Assembly: GCF_003347635.1 (NCBI RefSeq)
Contig: NZ_QDFY01000008.1
Coordinates: forward strand, 102,766 to 166,765
Source: Sphingosinicella terrae
GTDB lineage: Bacteria; Pseudomonadota; Alphaproteobacteria; Sphingomonadales; Sphingomonadaceae
DNA length: 64,000 nucleotides
Direction of reading: 5' to 3'
Within the stretch, counting starts at the first letter, position 1. Each line of letters begins with the position of its first letter. The position numbers and the translations under genes were made by a program. Below the pieces are notes generated by a model. It saw only the letters and a program-made list of their open reading frames with translations. It had not been told where the DNA came from and did not search any database. Shown piece after piece: positions 34,327 through 42,852 of this stretch.

Positions 34327-34686
34327 ATGAACCTGCAGAAGATCTATCCCGCCCTGCTGGCCGCGGATCTTGCGGCAGCCGAAGGCTGGTACACGAAACT
34401 GTTCGGTCGCGGACCCGATCACCGACCGATGGCGACGCTGCTGCACTGGGAGCTGTTCGACCAGGCCGGGCTCATGCTTTCGAACAGCGAAGAGATTGCC
34501 TGCCGCGGCTCGGTCTTCCTCTACGTCGCGGACGTCGCAGCCGAGCGCCGCCGGCTTTCAGGGCTGGGGATCATGTTCGGCGATGACAATCAGGGCGACT
34601 ATTCGACACTGGCGCAGGTGCGTGATCCCGACGGAAACCTCATCACGCTGGCCTCGCCGCCTGCCAAGCCCTTCCCGCCCGCCTGA
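34327..34686 (+). CDS. VOC family protein (glyoxalase/bleomycin-resistance fold)
   Basis: A 119-residue single-module protein of the vicinal oxygen chelate fold. It begins KIYPALLAADLAAAEGWYTK with LFGRGPDHRP, has a central FLYVADVAAERRRLSGLGIM, and ends LAQVRDPDGNLITLASPP, matching the usual DPDGN hallmark. Some metal-binding positions seem substituted (the Glu of DPDGNxxE is Thr here), so it may bind a ligand without catalysis. GAGACGAAGG precedes the ATG. It lies 173 bp after the receptor gene; a shared transcript is uncertain. Confidence 0.75.
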   Translation: MNLQKIYPALLAADLAAAEGWYTKLFGRGPDHRPMATLLHWELFDQAGLMLSNSEEIACRGSVFLYVADVAAERRRLSGLGIMFGDDNQGDYSTLAQVRDPDGNLITLASPPAKPFPPA

Positions 34687-34735
34687 GAGTAGCGACGGCA
34701 CGAAGGAGGTCGTGTTCGCTGGCCACCTTGGCGGC

Positions 34736-35599
34736 TCAATGGGCTTGGAGCGCCGTCAGGCCGAACAGCTCATTCGCATTGCGAAGCCTGATCCTGTCGA
34801 GCTCGTTCTCGGAGAGCCCCAATCGGCCCAGCGCCTCGACATTCTGGTCCAGCGAATATTGCGGATAGTCGGAGCCCAGCAGCACATGCTCTATTCCGAC
34901 GTTCCGAAGCGTCCACACGAACTCGTCCGCGACCGGAGAGTCGGCGACGAGCGCCACGATCGCCGAGATGTCGAAATAGATGTTGTTCCCGAACAGCCCC
35001 TCGGCCGTGCGGGCCGCCTTGAGGATGTTCCAGAAGCGGAAGTTCATTCCGCCGATATGGGCGAACAGGAACTTCGTGCCCGGTGCCGCAAGCGCCAGGT
35101 TGAACAGCTTCTCGCTGTCGCCGGGGACGATGTTGGCATTGTCCATGAGGACCACCAGACCCAGCTCTCCGGCACGCCGAACCAGCGCGAGGACGCGCGG
35201 GTCGGCGGCGTCGAACCCTTGCGTGTGCGGATGGATCTTGACGACACGCGCGCCGCCCGCGGCGGTGCGCGCGAGCTCCGCCAGCGCCTCCTCGCCGTCA
35301 TAGGGATGAACCGTGACGATCGGCAGCATTCGCGGATCTCGCCGGGCGAGCGCCAGCAGCGCGTCGTTGTTCGCGCGGATGGCGTCGGGATCTCCGTGAA
35401 GCGCGCGATTGGGTCCGCCGAACCACATCGCGCCATAGCCGCTCACCTGCCGACCGGACGCCTCGAGCTGGGCGTCATAGCCGCGCAGCGACGCCTCACC
35501 GCTATGGAGGTGGACATGGACGTCGAACAGGCCCGCTTCGGCCGCGGCCGGGTACGCGCTCACCGCTAGCGCGGCAGCGAAGAGGATCCTCAACTTCAT
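34736..35599 (-). CDS. Secreted amidohydrolase family protein
   Basis: A 287-residue metal-dependent hydrolase of the amidohydrolase-2 type (TIM barrel) with a signal peptide (MKLRILFAAALAVSAYPAAA). Metal and catalytic positions are visible: FDVHVHLHSG (H-x-H on strand 1), VVKIHPHTQG (strand 4), FAHIGGMNF and LLGSDYPQYSL (strand 8 Asp). Export to the periplasm is unusual for this class, which is mostly cytosolic. The start at 35599 is the signal-peptide Met, with CCGGAGGAGCGTTCGAGGG upstream. Possible substrates are lactones or small amides. It lies 46 bp downstream of the SnoaL-like gene, probably one unit. Confidence 0.8.
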   Translation of the reverse strand: MKLRILFAAALAVSAYPAAAEAGLFDVHVHLHSGEASLRGYDAQLEASGRQVSGYGAMWFGGPNRALHGDPDAIRANNDALLALARRDPRMLPIVTVHPYDGEEALAELARTAAGGARVVKIHPHTQGFDAADPRVLALVRRAGELGLVVLMDNANIVPGDSEKLFNLALAAPGTKFLFAHIGGMNFRFWNILKAARTAEGLFGNNIYFDISAIVALVADSPVADEFVWTLRNVGIEHVLLGSDYPQYSLDQNVEALGRLGLSENELDRIRLRNANELFGLTALQAH

Positions 35600-35645
35600 C
35601 CCTCGAACGCTCCTCCGGCCTTGGCCGCTGCGTGCTCCGCCCGCC

Positions 35646-36101
35646 TCATTGCGCTGCCGCAATCCTGGTATTCTGGTCGTGCACAAGGCGCCATTGGCCC
35701 CTCTCCAGGCGAAATCCAAGGCTCAACCAGCTCGATCTCGGCGCCTGCGGACCACTGCCGTCCTGATCGAAGGTCGTGAGATAGAGCGCGTGGCCATAGC
35801 CGGCGCCGGCGTCGAGAGCGATCCTCTCGAACTCCATCGTCCAGCCCGGATCCGCGAACCAGTCGCGATGGAAGGCCAAATAGTCGGAGCGGCTGTCGGT
35901 CCGACGTCCGTCGGGGAAGATCAGGAGAAGGCGATCGCCGTGCGTTACGGTGGCGACCAGGGCATCCAGATCCCTGGCGGTAACCGCCGCGACATGATTC
36001 TCGACAACGTCCTCGAAAGACAGCCCGGACGCGCCCGCTGCGGACGACACGCACGCGCCAGCGGCAAGGGAGAGCGACACGCCAAGCCGCCGAGCCATCA
36101 T
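35646..36101 (-). CDS. Secreted SnoaL/DUF4440-like protein
   Basis: A 151-residue protein with a signal peptide (RRLGVSLSLAAGACVSSAAG) followed by a nuclear-transport-factor-2/SnoaL-like domain: SFEDVVENHVAAVTARDLDA, LVATVTHGDRLLLIFPDGRR, RSDYLAFHRDWFADPGW and a final GFRLERGQWRLVHDQNTRI. These cone-shaped domains bind small hydrophobic molecules or act as ketosteroid-isomerase-like enzymes. The start (tandem ATG 36098/36101) is chosen from the signal peptide; no ribosome binding site is clear. It is likely co-transcribed with the amidohydrolase. Specific function unknown. Confidence 0.7.
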   Translation of the reverse strand: MMARRLGVSLSLAAGACVSSAAGASGLSFEDVVENHVAAVTARDLDALVATVTHGDRLLLIFPDGRRTDSRSDYLAFHRDWFADPGWTMEFERIALDAGAGYGHALYLTTFDQDGSGPQAPRSSWLSLGFRLERGQWRLVHDQNTRIAAAQ

Positions 36102-36277
36102 GCAACGCAAAGCCTGTTTCCTTCCGTCCCGTCCCCGATCTGCCACCTAGCAGCCGGACGACGTCCGCCAATTACCAGCCAGGTAGTTGCACCGAGAATG
36201 CGCTCGCCGCCAAGGGAAAGCCGGCCCGGGCCGTCGCGCATGGGCGACGCGCCGGGAGGACCGCAGGCGGGGGATAG

Positions 36278-37201
36278 ATGAACAGGCGCGATGCGATGAT
36301 GCTTGCCGCGACCGGAGGCACGGCGGCGCTCCTGGCGGGCGCGACGCGGGCCTCGCCGTCGCGCCCGTCGGAAGGCGGCGCCGCCCGCGGCTCCGGCTTC
36401 GTCTCCACGACGGACGGGACGGATCTGTTCGTCCGCGACTGGGGGGAGGGACGCCCGATCCTGTTCCTCTCCGGCTGGACCCTGCCGTCCGACTTCTGGG
36501 CCTACCAGATGCTGGCGATGGCGCAGCGCGGCTATCGCGCCGTCTCCTACGATCGGCGCGGCCATGGACGGTCGAGCGATCCCGGCCGGAACTACGATCA
36601 TGATCGGTTGGCCGACGACCTGCTCGCGGTCATCGAGGCGCGTCGGCTGGACGACATCGTCGTCGTCGCCCATTCCATGGGCGGCACCGAGATCGCGCGC
36701 TATTTTGCCCGGCACGCCGGCCGGGGCATCTCGAAGGTGATGCTGGTCGGGACGATCACGCCCTTCCTAATGAAGACGTCCGACAATCCCCTCGGCGTCG
36801 ATCGCCATGTGCTGGCGGCCATGCGAGCGCCGCTGGAACGCGACTTTCCGGGGTGGATCGACGCCAATACGCCGCCCTTCTTCGTTGCAGATTCCTCGCC
36901 CGACATGATGCAATGGGGGAAGAGCATGATGCTGGAGACGTCGCTGCTGGCCGCCGCGATGCTGGCCAAGGCCAATGCGGAAACGGATTTCCGCCCGGAC
37001 CTGCCCCGCATCCAAGTGCCGACGCTGCTGATCCACGGCGACCGGGATGTCTCGGCGGCGCTGGCGATCACCGCGCAGCCGAGCACCCGGCTGATCGCCG
37101 GCGCGCGGCTTAAGGTCTATCCGGGTGCTCCGCATGGGTTGCCGCTTACCCACGTCGAGCAGCTGAACGAGGACGTGGCCGACTTCAGTCGGAGCGGATA
37201 G
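36278..37201 (+). CDS. Alpha/beta hydrolase with Tat-like signal peptide
   Basis: A 307-residue serine hydrolase of the non-haem chloroperoxidase/esterase type. The N terminus MNRRDAMMLAATGGTAALLA looks like a Tat-type signal. The oxyanion region is ILFLSGWTLPSDFW; the nucleophile elbow is VVAHSMGGTE (Ser). The catalytic Asp is in LLIHGDRDVSAA and the His in YPGAPHGLPLTH. SYDRRGHGRSSDP is a conserved strand-4 block. The perhydrolase-like layout suggests an ester, lactone or peracid substrate in the periplasm. It is divergent from the SnoaL-like gene, with 176 bp between. Confidence 0.85.
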   Translation: MNRRDAMMLAATGGTAALLAGATRASPSRPSEGGAARGSGFVSTTDGTDLFVRDWGEGRPILFLSGWTLPSDFWAYQMLAMAQRGYRAVSYDRRGHGRSSDPGRNYDHDRLADDLLAVIEARRLDDIVVVAHSMGGTEIARYFARHAGRGISKVMLVGTITPFLMKTSDNPLGVDRHVLAAMRAPLERDFPGWIDANTPPFFVADSSPDMMQWGKSMMLETSLLAAAMLAKANAETDFRPDLPRIQVPTLLIHGDRDVSAALAITAQPSTRLIAGARLKVYPGAPHGLPLTHVEQLNEDVADFSRSG

Positions 37202-37310
37202 GCGCCTGATCCGATCGCTCCGCGCGATCCCCCGGATCTATATCGGCTTCGGCCGGAAGCGGGCGTATCGCGATTGACCTGGCGCCTCGCTATTGCGCAG
37301 GGGCGTGAAA

Positions 37311-38126
37311 TCATTCGCACGCCGCGCGGCCGGTCATGACGCGCCGAGTAGCCTCGTCGACCGGAAACCAGAGCTCGGTCCGCAGCGATTCCCGCGTGAC
37401 GTTCTGGGGGAGCCCGAAGACGGTCTGCACCAGAAGGAAGGACAATGGTCCGACCGCCGTGTCCGCGACGAGCTGAAGATACGGCTCGCCCGGGGCCCGG
37501 GCATGCACCGCATCCTGCGCGCCGAAGCGGCTGCGCAGCGACTCTTCGAGGCGATCGACGCGCGGGCGCAGCGAAGGCCGAGTGAGCTGCTCCGCTCTCA
37601 GCTGGTTCAGCAGCGCGAAGCCGACCTCGGCCGCGTTCCGCACGGTGGCCAGCAGACCGCCCGGATGGGCCACGGACGCGATCATGTCCATCTCGCTGGG
37701 CGGCCCGTCCATGCCGGCGAGGAAGTCGGCCATGGCGATGCCGCAGAGCCATTGCCCGGCTTCGTTCATGGCGCGGATCATCCAGTCGGCATCGAAGATG
37801 AGTCCGGGAAAGGGATCATGAGCGGCCAGCATGTCCGACAGGACACGGAAGGCGGCGGAACCCTGGACGGGATCCGAGCCGAACTCGACGATCGCGGGGG
37901 CAAAGCCGGCGCTCACGAGCGCCGCATTGCGTTCGTCCACGCTCGCGCCGGCCTCCCGCGCCCAGCTGAGGATCAGGTTGCGGCTCGGACGAGCCCGCCC
38001 CAGCTCCACGAAGCTCACGTGCCGCTGGGACACGCCCAGGCGCAGGGCGAGCTCGAGCTGGGAAATGCGCGCGGATGCGCGCATCTGCCGAAGGATGTCC
38101 GCAAGGCCGTTCACGATCGGGTCCAT
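37311..38126 (-). CDS. XRE family regulator with MmyB-like ligand-binding domain
   Basis: A 271-residue regulator. The N-terminal Cro/C1-type HTH is QMRASARISQLELALRLGVS, then QRHVSFVELGRARPSRN. The C-terminal MmyB-like domain (PAS-like fold that binds fatty-acid-type ligands) includes HDPFPGLIFDADWMIRAMNE, FALLNQLRAEQLTRPSL, FLLVQTVFGLPQNVT and SLRTELWFPVDEAT. Regulators of this class usually control a nearby reductase or hydrolase. The convergent alpha/beta hydrolase gene ends 109 bp away, and the SRPBCC gene lies upstream in the same direction. Target not determined. Confidence 0.82.
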   Translation of the reverse strand: MDPIVNGLADILRQMRASARISQLELALRLGVSQRHVSFVELGRARPSRNLILSWAREAGASVDERNAALVSAGFAPAIVEFGSDPVQGSAAFRVLSDMLAAHDPFPGLIFDADWMIRAMNEAGQWLCGIAMADFLAGMDGPPSEMDMIASVAHPGGLLATVRNAAEVGFALLNQLRAEQLTRPSLRPRVDRLEESLRSRFGAQDAVHARAPGEPYLQLVADTAVGPLSFLLVQTVFGLPQNVTRESLRTELWFPVDEATRRVMTGRAACE

Positions 38127-38226
38127 GAGTCCATCCCTATCCGCCTGGCGAGGGCTCGCGCCGGCGGCAATGACCTGTCAGGTAATCCGGCATCGCTCGC
38201 GCTCTCCGGCTGACCTGGTGCTCGCC

Positions 38227-38700
38227 TCATCCCGAGGAGGCCGCGACGGCGGTGCGGGCGCCGAGATAATGGCCCAGCGCGTCGAGCATGGCGTTCCACC
38301 CATCGCGATGCCCTTCCCGATCATCCTCGCCGAGATGGACGCCGACCTCGATCAGGTTCAGCCGACAGCCCGCACCGTCCGTCTCGAATGTCGCGCTGAC
38401 TGCGCCGACGAACTGCATTCGCCCTTCATGGGAGAGCGTGGTCGAATAGGAGATGTGCCGATCCGGCTCGATGAGCACATAGCGATTGCCGTTGACGAAG
38501 GGCGCGCTGTCGGCCGGGCCGAAGCGCCACACATCCTGATGGTCCACCTCGAGCGCGAATGCGTCGCAACGCATCGACCAGCCCGGGGGCATCGCGCTCC
38601 ACGCCTGCATCGCCTCGGCCGAGCTCCAGGCGGCGAAGACCTCGCCGACAGGCGCCGGGTAATGACGTTCCAACTCGATCGTCCCTGCTATGGCTTTCAT
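38227..38700 (-). CDS. SRPBCC family protein (AHSA1-like)
   Basis: A 157-residue START-like helix-grip protein of the AHSA1/activator-of-Hsp90-C-terminal type. It begins IELERHYPAPVGEVFAAWSS with the usual W-x-x-A-E-A-M-Q-A-W block, has ISYSTTLSHEGRMQFVGA in the sheet, and a long C-terminal helix (REGHRDGWNAMLDALGHYL). Members bind hydrophobic ligands; a stand-alone role is often unknown. Start ATG 38700 is preceded by GGAG at good spacing; ATG 38712 would add four residues. It is divergent from the GlxA-type regulator, whose target it may be. Confidence 0.8.
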   Translation of the reverse strand: MKAIAGTIELERHYPAPVGEVFAAWSSAEAMQAWSAMPPGWSMRCDAFALEVDHQDVWRFGPADSAPFVNGNRYVLIEPDRHISYSTTLSHEGRMQFVGAVSATFETDGAGCRLNLIEVGVHLGEDDREGHRDGWNAMLDALGHYLGARTAVAASSG

Positions 38701-38801
38701 CTGCTGCTCCATCCTTTCGTTCGTCCCGGGCCTGCCTAGTCCGCAGTCCGTGGCCCCGTCAGAAGCAGAGTGGACAGAATAGAGGCATATGTGCCAGCGC
38801 T

Positions 38802-39836
38802 GTGCCGGTGGCGGAGCGAACCGACAGAACGATCACCGTCGCCATCCTGGCGCTGCCGGATTCCGCACCGCTCGGGATTCACGGCTTGTTCGAGGTTCTG
38901 TCGGCCGTGGGACGGCTCTGGCCTCGACTGACGGGCACGGCGGGCTGCGACACCCGTTTCCGGCCTCTGATCCTGGCGCGCACAGCGGCGCCTTTCCGAA
39001 GCGTGGTCGGGATTCCGATCTTCCCGGACCACGGCCTCGACGAGGCGCCGCCGGCCGACGTCGTCGTGGTCGCCGATGTCGAGCTGCCGCTTGCCGGCGA
39101 CCCGGCGCACGGCTGGGCGGTCGAGATTGCGTGGCTGCGGCGCCAGGCCGAGGCGACGCGGCTGATCTGTTCCACCTGCACCGGCTCCCTGGTGCTGGCG
39201 GAGGCGGGGCTGCTCGACGGACGCGATGCCGCCTCGCACTGGAGCGCGGCCGACCTGTTCCGCGACCGCTATCCGAAGGTACGCTACCGTGCCGACCGCA
39301 TCCTGTGCGACAGCGGGCAGGACGGACGGCTCATCACAACCGGGGGCGCCTCGTCATGGCAGGATCTTGCGCTGTATCTGATCGGGCGGTTCTGCGGCGC
39401 CGAGGAAGCCGCCAGGATCGCGCGCATCTTCCTGATCGGCGACCGCAAGGAAGGCCAGCTGCCTTATGCCGCGATGGCGCGGCCCCGCGTGCACGACGAC
39501 GCGCTCATCCAGCGGTGCCAGGAATGGATCGGCGACCATTATCAGGTCGCCAATCCCGTTGCGGCGATGAGCGAGCGTTCCGGGCTTCCCGACCGCACGT
39601 TCAAGCGACGCTTCCTGAAGGCCACCGGCTATACCCCGCTCGACTATGTGCAGGCGCTCCGCATAGAGGAAGCCAAGCAGCTTCTCGAGACGGAGTCCGG
39701 CCCGGTCGAGGCGCTCGCCGAGCAGGTCGGCTATGATGACCCGGCCTTCTTCCGGAAGCTGTTCCGGCGCCGCGTGGGCATCACCCCGGCGCGCTACCGC
39801 CAGAAGATGCGCTCGATGCTGCCGCGGCTTTCCTGA
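38802..39836 (+). CDS. GlxA family transcriptional regulator (DJ-1/PfpI-AraC fusion)
   Basis: About 344 residues. The N-terminal DJ-1/PfpI-like domain (ITVAILALPDSAPLGIHGLF, then ADVVVVADVELPL and LICSTCTGSLVLAEAGLLDG with the nucleophile-elbow Cys; TTGGASSWQDLALYLIGRF) is fused to an AraC HTH pair (AAMSERSGLPDRTFKRRFLK, then LAEQVGYDDPAFFRKLFRR). Such regulators sense amines, carnitine-like or aromatic metabolites. The start is uncertain: GTG 38802 or 38808 with no good ribosome binding site; upstream the frame runs into the divergent SRPBCC gene. C-terminal end is clear. Confidence 0.82.
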   Translation: MPVAERTDRTITVAILALPDSAPLGIHGLFEVLSAVGRLWPRLTGTAGCDTRFRPLILARTAAPFRSVVGIPIFPDHGLDEAPPADVVVVADVELPLAGDPAHGWAVEIAWLRRQAEATRLICSTCTGSLVLAEAGLLDGRDAASHWSAADLFRDRYPKVRYRADRILCDSGQDGRLITTGGASSWQDLALYLIGRFCGAEEAARIARIFLIGDRKEGQLPYAAMARPRVHDDALIQRCQEWIGDHYQVANPVAAMSERSGLPDRTFKRRFLKATGYTPLDYVQALRIEEAKQLLETESGPVEALAEQVGYDDPAFFRKLFRRRVGITPARYRQKMRSMLPRLS

Positions 39837-39978
39837 CGCGGCAACCTTGCGTCTCCCGCCGCTTCCCCGGCATCCGGAATCGCTCTCCCGGCATCCGGGC
39901 CCGCGCGGCAACGCGCTGGCCGGGCCGGGCTTCGGCGGGCTGCAAGCAGCCCGCCGATCTTTCCGCCGCGCCGTCGGC

Positions 39979-40683
39979 TCAGGCGCCGAATTGCTCGATT
40001 ACCTCGCGGAGCGGGACCTGCCCCTGGAAAGCTGCGGAGCCGGCAGGGGAGCCGCCATTCTCCAGCTCGGTCGCGAAGAGGATTGCGGGGTCCGCCTCGA
40101 CCCGGGCGCGGATCGCCTGAAGCCTCGGCCAGCGGCCGATATCGGCGACCTCGTGATATTCCAGCCAGCGGGCCACGCCGGCGAGCAGGGCGTCCGCCAG
40201 GGTGGGATGCTCACCAACCAGATAGCGGCCTTCGCCGACCATTGCCTCGAGCTTGTCGTGACGCTCCAGCACAGCGCCCCGGCCGAAGCGACGCAAGGCG
40301 GCCTGATAATCCGGATCGGGTTGCTCCAGCTCGAGGGCTACCCATAACGGGGTGAAAGCGCCGGTGAAGCCGGTGTTCAGGAAACCCATCAACTGGTGCA
40401 TCCGATCGGCTTCCGGCGAACGCGGATCGAAGCTTATGCGAAGATCGGCGTCGCGCGCCTCCAGATAGGCCGCAATGGCCATCGTTTCGGTAAGCGGGCG
40501 GCCCTCGTCCGTGATCAGAACGGGCGTTTCGTGCCGGGCGTTGATGCGGGCATAGGAGGGATCGCGCATCTCGCCCAGCATGTCGACGCGGCAGAGGCGG
40601 TAAGGCTGTCCCAGCCATTCCAGCGCCGCCACCAGGCCCATCGAGGTGCCCGACGGGAAACCATAAAGGAGGATCGGGGTCAT
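39979..40683 (-). CDS. Glutathione S-transferase family protein
   Basis: A 234-residue GST-fold protein. The thioredoxin-like N terminus is MTPILLYGFPSGTSMGLVAA with EWLGQPYRLCRVD, RHETPVLITDEGRPLTETMA (cis-Pro and the T-E-T glutathione contact) and IAAYLEAR. The helical C-terminal domain includes FLNTGFTGAFTPLWVALELE and LVGEHPTLADALLAGVARWL with the conserved Asp cap. It is divergent from a HxlR-type regulator; this arrangement is common for electrophile-inducible detoxification genes. Start ATG 40683; no canonical Shine-Dalgarno sequence is seen beyond GGAGCAAGAC. Confidence 0.82.
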   Translation of the reverse strand: MTPILLYGFPSGTSMGLVAALEWLGQPYRLCRVDMLGEMRDPSYARINARHETPVLITDEGRPLTETMAIAAYLEARDADLRISFDPRSPEADRMHQLMGFLNTGFTGAFTPLWVALELEQPDPDYQAALRRFGRGAVLERHDKLEAMVGEGRYLVGEHPTLADALLAGVARWLEYHEVADIGRWPRLQAIRARVEADPAILFATELENGGSPAGSAAFQGQVPLREVIEQFGA

Positions 40684-40751
40684 TGTCTTGCTCCGTTCGT
40701 GCATAGGTGGACGCCGCGGCGGGCTGGACTCTGGGGAGCGGACTTCCCACT

Positions 40752-40775
40752 GTAAATTACGCACATTTTTGTAAC
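40752..40775. promoter_or_regulatory. Candidate HxlR operator between GST and regulator genes
   Basis: GTAAATTAC (40752-40760) is a 9-bp dyad, and its TTAC half forms a wider TTAC-N10-GTAA arrangement with GTAA at 40771-40774. TTAC/GTAA dyads are the pattern described for several HxlR (DUF24) repressors such as YodB. The site sits 20 bases before the regulator start, in an AT-rich patch. Confidence 0.45.
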
Positions 40776-40793
40776 CGCCACGGAAGCAAAGCG

Positions 40794-41141
40794 ATGAAGG
40801 ACGTCGTCTCCGCCTGCCCGATCGAGGAGGCCATGCGGGTGCTGAGCGGCCGCTGGCCGACGCTGCTGCTCTATTATCTGAAGGAGGGGCCGAAGCGGTT
40901 CAGCGACCTGAGGCGCGACAATCCGACCGTGTCCCACCGCATGCTCACGCTCGAGCTGCGCAAGCTCGAGCAGGCCGGCATCGTCCGGCGCACCGATCAT
41001 CCCGGCTATCCGCGGCGCGTGGACTACGATCTCACGCCGGCCGGACGCCGGCTCTTGCCGCTGATCGACGCGCTGGGCGACTGGTGGGAGGAGACGATCA
41101 CCATCCGCCGTACGCCGCAGCCGCTGAGCGAAGCGGCCTGA
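40794..41141 (+). CDS. HxlR family transcriptional regulator
   Basis: A 115-residue winged-helix regulator of the DUF24/HxlR family. It carries VVSACPIEEAMRVLSGRWPT (N-terminal Cys followed by the conserved G-R-W), LLLYYLKEGPKRFSDLRRDN, VSHRMLTLELRKLEQAGIV (HTH) and YPRRVDYDLTPAGRRLLPLI. The N-terminal Cys (residue ~8) is the redox/electrophile sensor in YodB-type members, so induction by quinones or aldehydes and control of the divergent GST is a reasonable expectation. GGAAGCAAAGCG precedes ATG 40794. Confidence 0.87.
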   Translation: MKDVVSACPIEEAMRVLSGRWPTLLLYYLKEGPKRFSDLRRDNPTVSHRMLTLELRKLEQAGIVRRTDHPGYPRRVDYDLTPAGRRLLPLIDALGDWWEETITIRRTPQPLSEAA

Positions 41142-41272
41142 GCGAGCGCTCCGACAGGCGGGCATCACAGAAGCGTGGCAAAGCCCCGATCTCGTGGCAT
41201 TTCTGCGAGCAAGGCAAAGCACCGCAACTGCGGCCGCAGCTCGCCCGTGGCGGAACGCCGGCCTCCGGCTCT

Positions 41273-41935
41273 TCAGTCTGCCAGCATGTGATCAGCCACG
41301 CCGTAGCAGTGGCTCGCCTGGTAGGCGTTGCGGCCCCGGTTCATGTGCGTCAGATTGAACCTTCGAACCGCGCGCACCATGCGTCCGGTCGTCAGGAAGC
41401 GGCGGATCGAGGCGGAGCCCCGAACATTGATGCCGAGAATGTCCGCGCCGCGCGGAAAGAAGCAATCCACCTCTTCCGGCGCCATCGCGCAGCCTTCGAG
41501 AAGAAGCGTGTCCAGCTGGTCCCGCTCGAGCGAACCGCCCTTGGTGAAATCCGAGAGATGGACGATGAACCTTGCGCGGAGGCCCTCTGCGTCCGCGTAA
41601 AGGGTGAAGAGCTCCATCCAGCTCGCATTGACGCGGACCAGCGGCTTGTCGGAGGTCGACGGCAGGCAGGAAACCGACCAGTAGTCACGCTCGGTCCGCC
41701 GCGGCATCGGGATGCAGCTTCGGCCGTAAAGGCCGAGAATCGCCAGCACCTCCTCCGCCTGCGGGCGGCGAAGCAGCTTCTGAAAGCGAGCCGCATATTT
41801 GAACCGCAGCTCGAGCGATTCTTGACGCTCGTCGCCATCCGCCAGGTCCGCCCTGCCTTCCAGCCAGTCGCGCTGCTGCTCGACGCCCAGAAATTGGCGA
41901 AGACCCTTGAGACTGCGGTCATCAGATGCGCCCAT
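41273..41935 (-). CDS. Hypothetical protein (220 aa)
   Basis: No family recognised. A soluble, charge-rich 220-residue protein without signal peptide or membrane segment, starting MGASDDRSLKGLRQFLGVEQ. Five cysteines are scattered (RSCIPMP, VSCLPST, EGCAMAP, VDCFFPRG, SHCYGVAD). The stretch DYWSVSCLPSTSDKPLVRVN, then ASWMELFTLYADAEGLRARF looks like a beta-sheet core, and GRMVRAVRRFNLTHMNRGRN is strongly basic near the C terminus. Base composition is lower in GC than around it, and gene-poor gaps lie on both sides (131 and 184 bp). Possibly an acquired orphan gene. Confidence 0.6.
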   Translation of the reverse strand: MGASDDRSLKGLRQFLGVEQQRDWLEGRADLADGDERQESLELRFKYAARFQKLLRRPQAEEVLAILGLYGRSCIPMPRRTERDYWSVSCLPSTSDKPLVRVNASWMELFTLYADAEGLRARFIVHLSDFTKGGSLERDQLDTLLLEGCAMAPEEVDCFFPRGADILGINVRGSASIRRFLTTGRMVRAVRRFNLTHMNRGRNAYQASHCYGVADHMLAD

Positions 41936-42119
41936 GCCACGCCCCCTGTGTACTTCGCGCGCTCGACCCTTCAGCGCGAGGTTTCAGCATCTCGTCTCTC
42001 GGGCTGCGGGCCAACTTTGCAGTTGAGTGGATACTGGATCGACACGGGTCATTCCTGCCTGCGCTGGCGACGCCTGCCGCCTCATCGTCATTCGGTCCGA
42101 AAGGTCCGTGGCCATCGCC

Positions 42120-42743
42120 TCAGTCGAACACGGCTGTCCTGCTCTGGTCCGCGGCAAAGGCGAAAGCAGAATGAATGTCCGCCTCGATCACTCGACCGGT
42201 CGAGAGTGGCGGCAATTCCTCGGCGCGGAAGAAGGCCGCCTCACTGGTTTCCGCACCTGGGCACGGCGGCTCCGCGCCGCTGCGCTCGCACAGGAAGAAC
42301 AATTTGTAGAAATCCCGAACGTCGGGCGCGTAGCTTCGGCTTGCCTTGTGCCGGAGGCCGTAGAGACGGCTCGCCCTGACCTTCAGGCCCGCTTCCTCCT
42401 CGATCTCCTTCTCGATATTCTGCGCCGCCGATCTTCCCACGTCGGCAAATCCTCCTGGCAGGGTCCACAGGCCATCGCTGCGTTCCCGGACGAGAAGGAT
42501 GGCGCCGTTCTCGATCAACGCTCCGCGGACGTCGATCTTGGGCGTCGCATAGCCCTTGGCGAAATCGGAGACGAGCCCTTCGATTCGATCGATCGGCACC
42601 GATCCGAGCAAGGCCAGCATCTCGTTCGCGATCGCGGCGACCTCGCCATAGCGTTCCCGATCGAAATCATCCCGGCAGTAATGGACGCCCGTGGACGCGA
42701 TCGCCTGCAGGCGCTTGGCGTAATGCAGCCATTGCGATTCCAT
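42120..42743 (-). CDS. NUDIX hydrolase with N-terminal NUDIX_N domain
   Basis: A 207-residue hydrolase. The first ~65 residues (LHYAKRLQAIASTGVHYCRD, then RYGEVAAIANEMLALLGS) are the helical NUDIX_N module; the catalytic domain follows (VRGALIENGAILLVRERSDG, LWTLPGGFADVG). The Nudix box is atypical: after GGFADVG the usual Glu is Arg, and the RE pair is KE (NIEKEIEEEAGL), while the metal-binding EEE core is intact. NUDIX_N proteins generally act on ADP-sugars or related nucleotides. AGGAGGGATCTCCA before ATG 42743 gives a strong start. Activity is likely, but the altered box leaves specificity open. Confidence 0.85.
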   Translation of the reverse strand: MESQWLHYAKRLQAIASTGVHYCRDDFDRERYGEVAAIANEMLALLGSVPIDRIEGLVSDFAKGYATPKIDVRGALIENGAILLVRERSDGLWTLPGGFADVGRSAAQNIEKEIEEEAGLKVRASRLYGLRHKASRSYAPDVRDFYKLFFLCERSGAEPPCPGAETSEAAFFRAEELPPLSTGRVIEADIHSAFAFAADQSRTAVFD

Positions 42744-42852
42744 TGGAGATCCCTCCTGCGCGCGCCCCACGGTCAGCATAATCGACCTCCTGGCGGGAAC
42801 GGAAGATGCCTTGGCTCGGAGTGGGAGAAAGGGAGAATAGCGTGCGTAGGGC

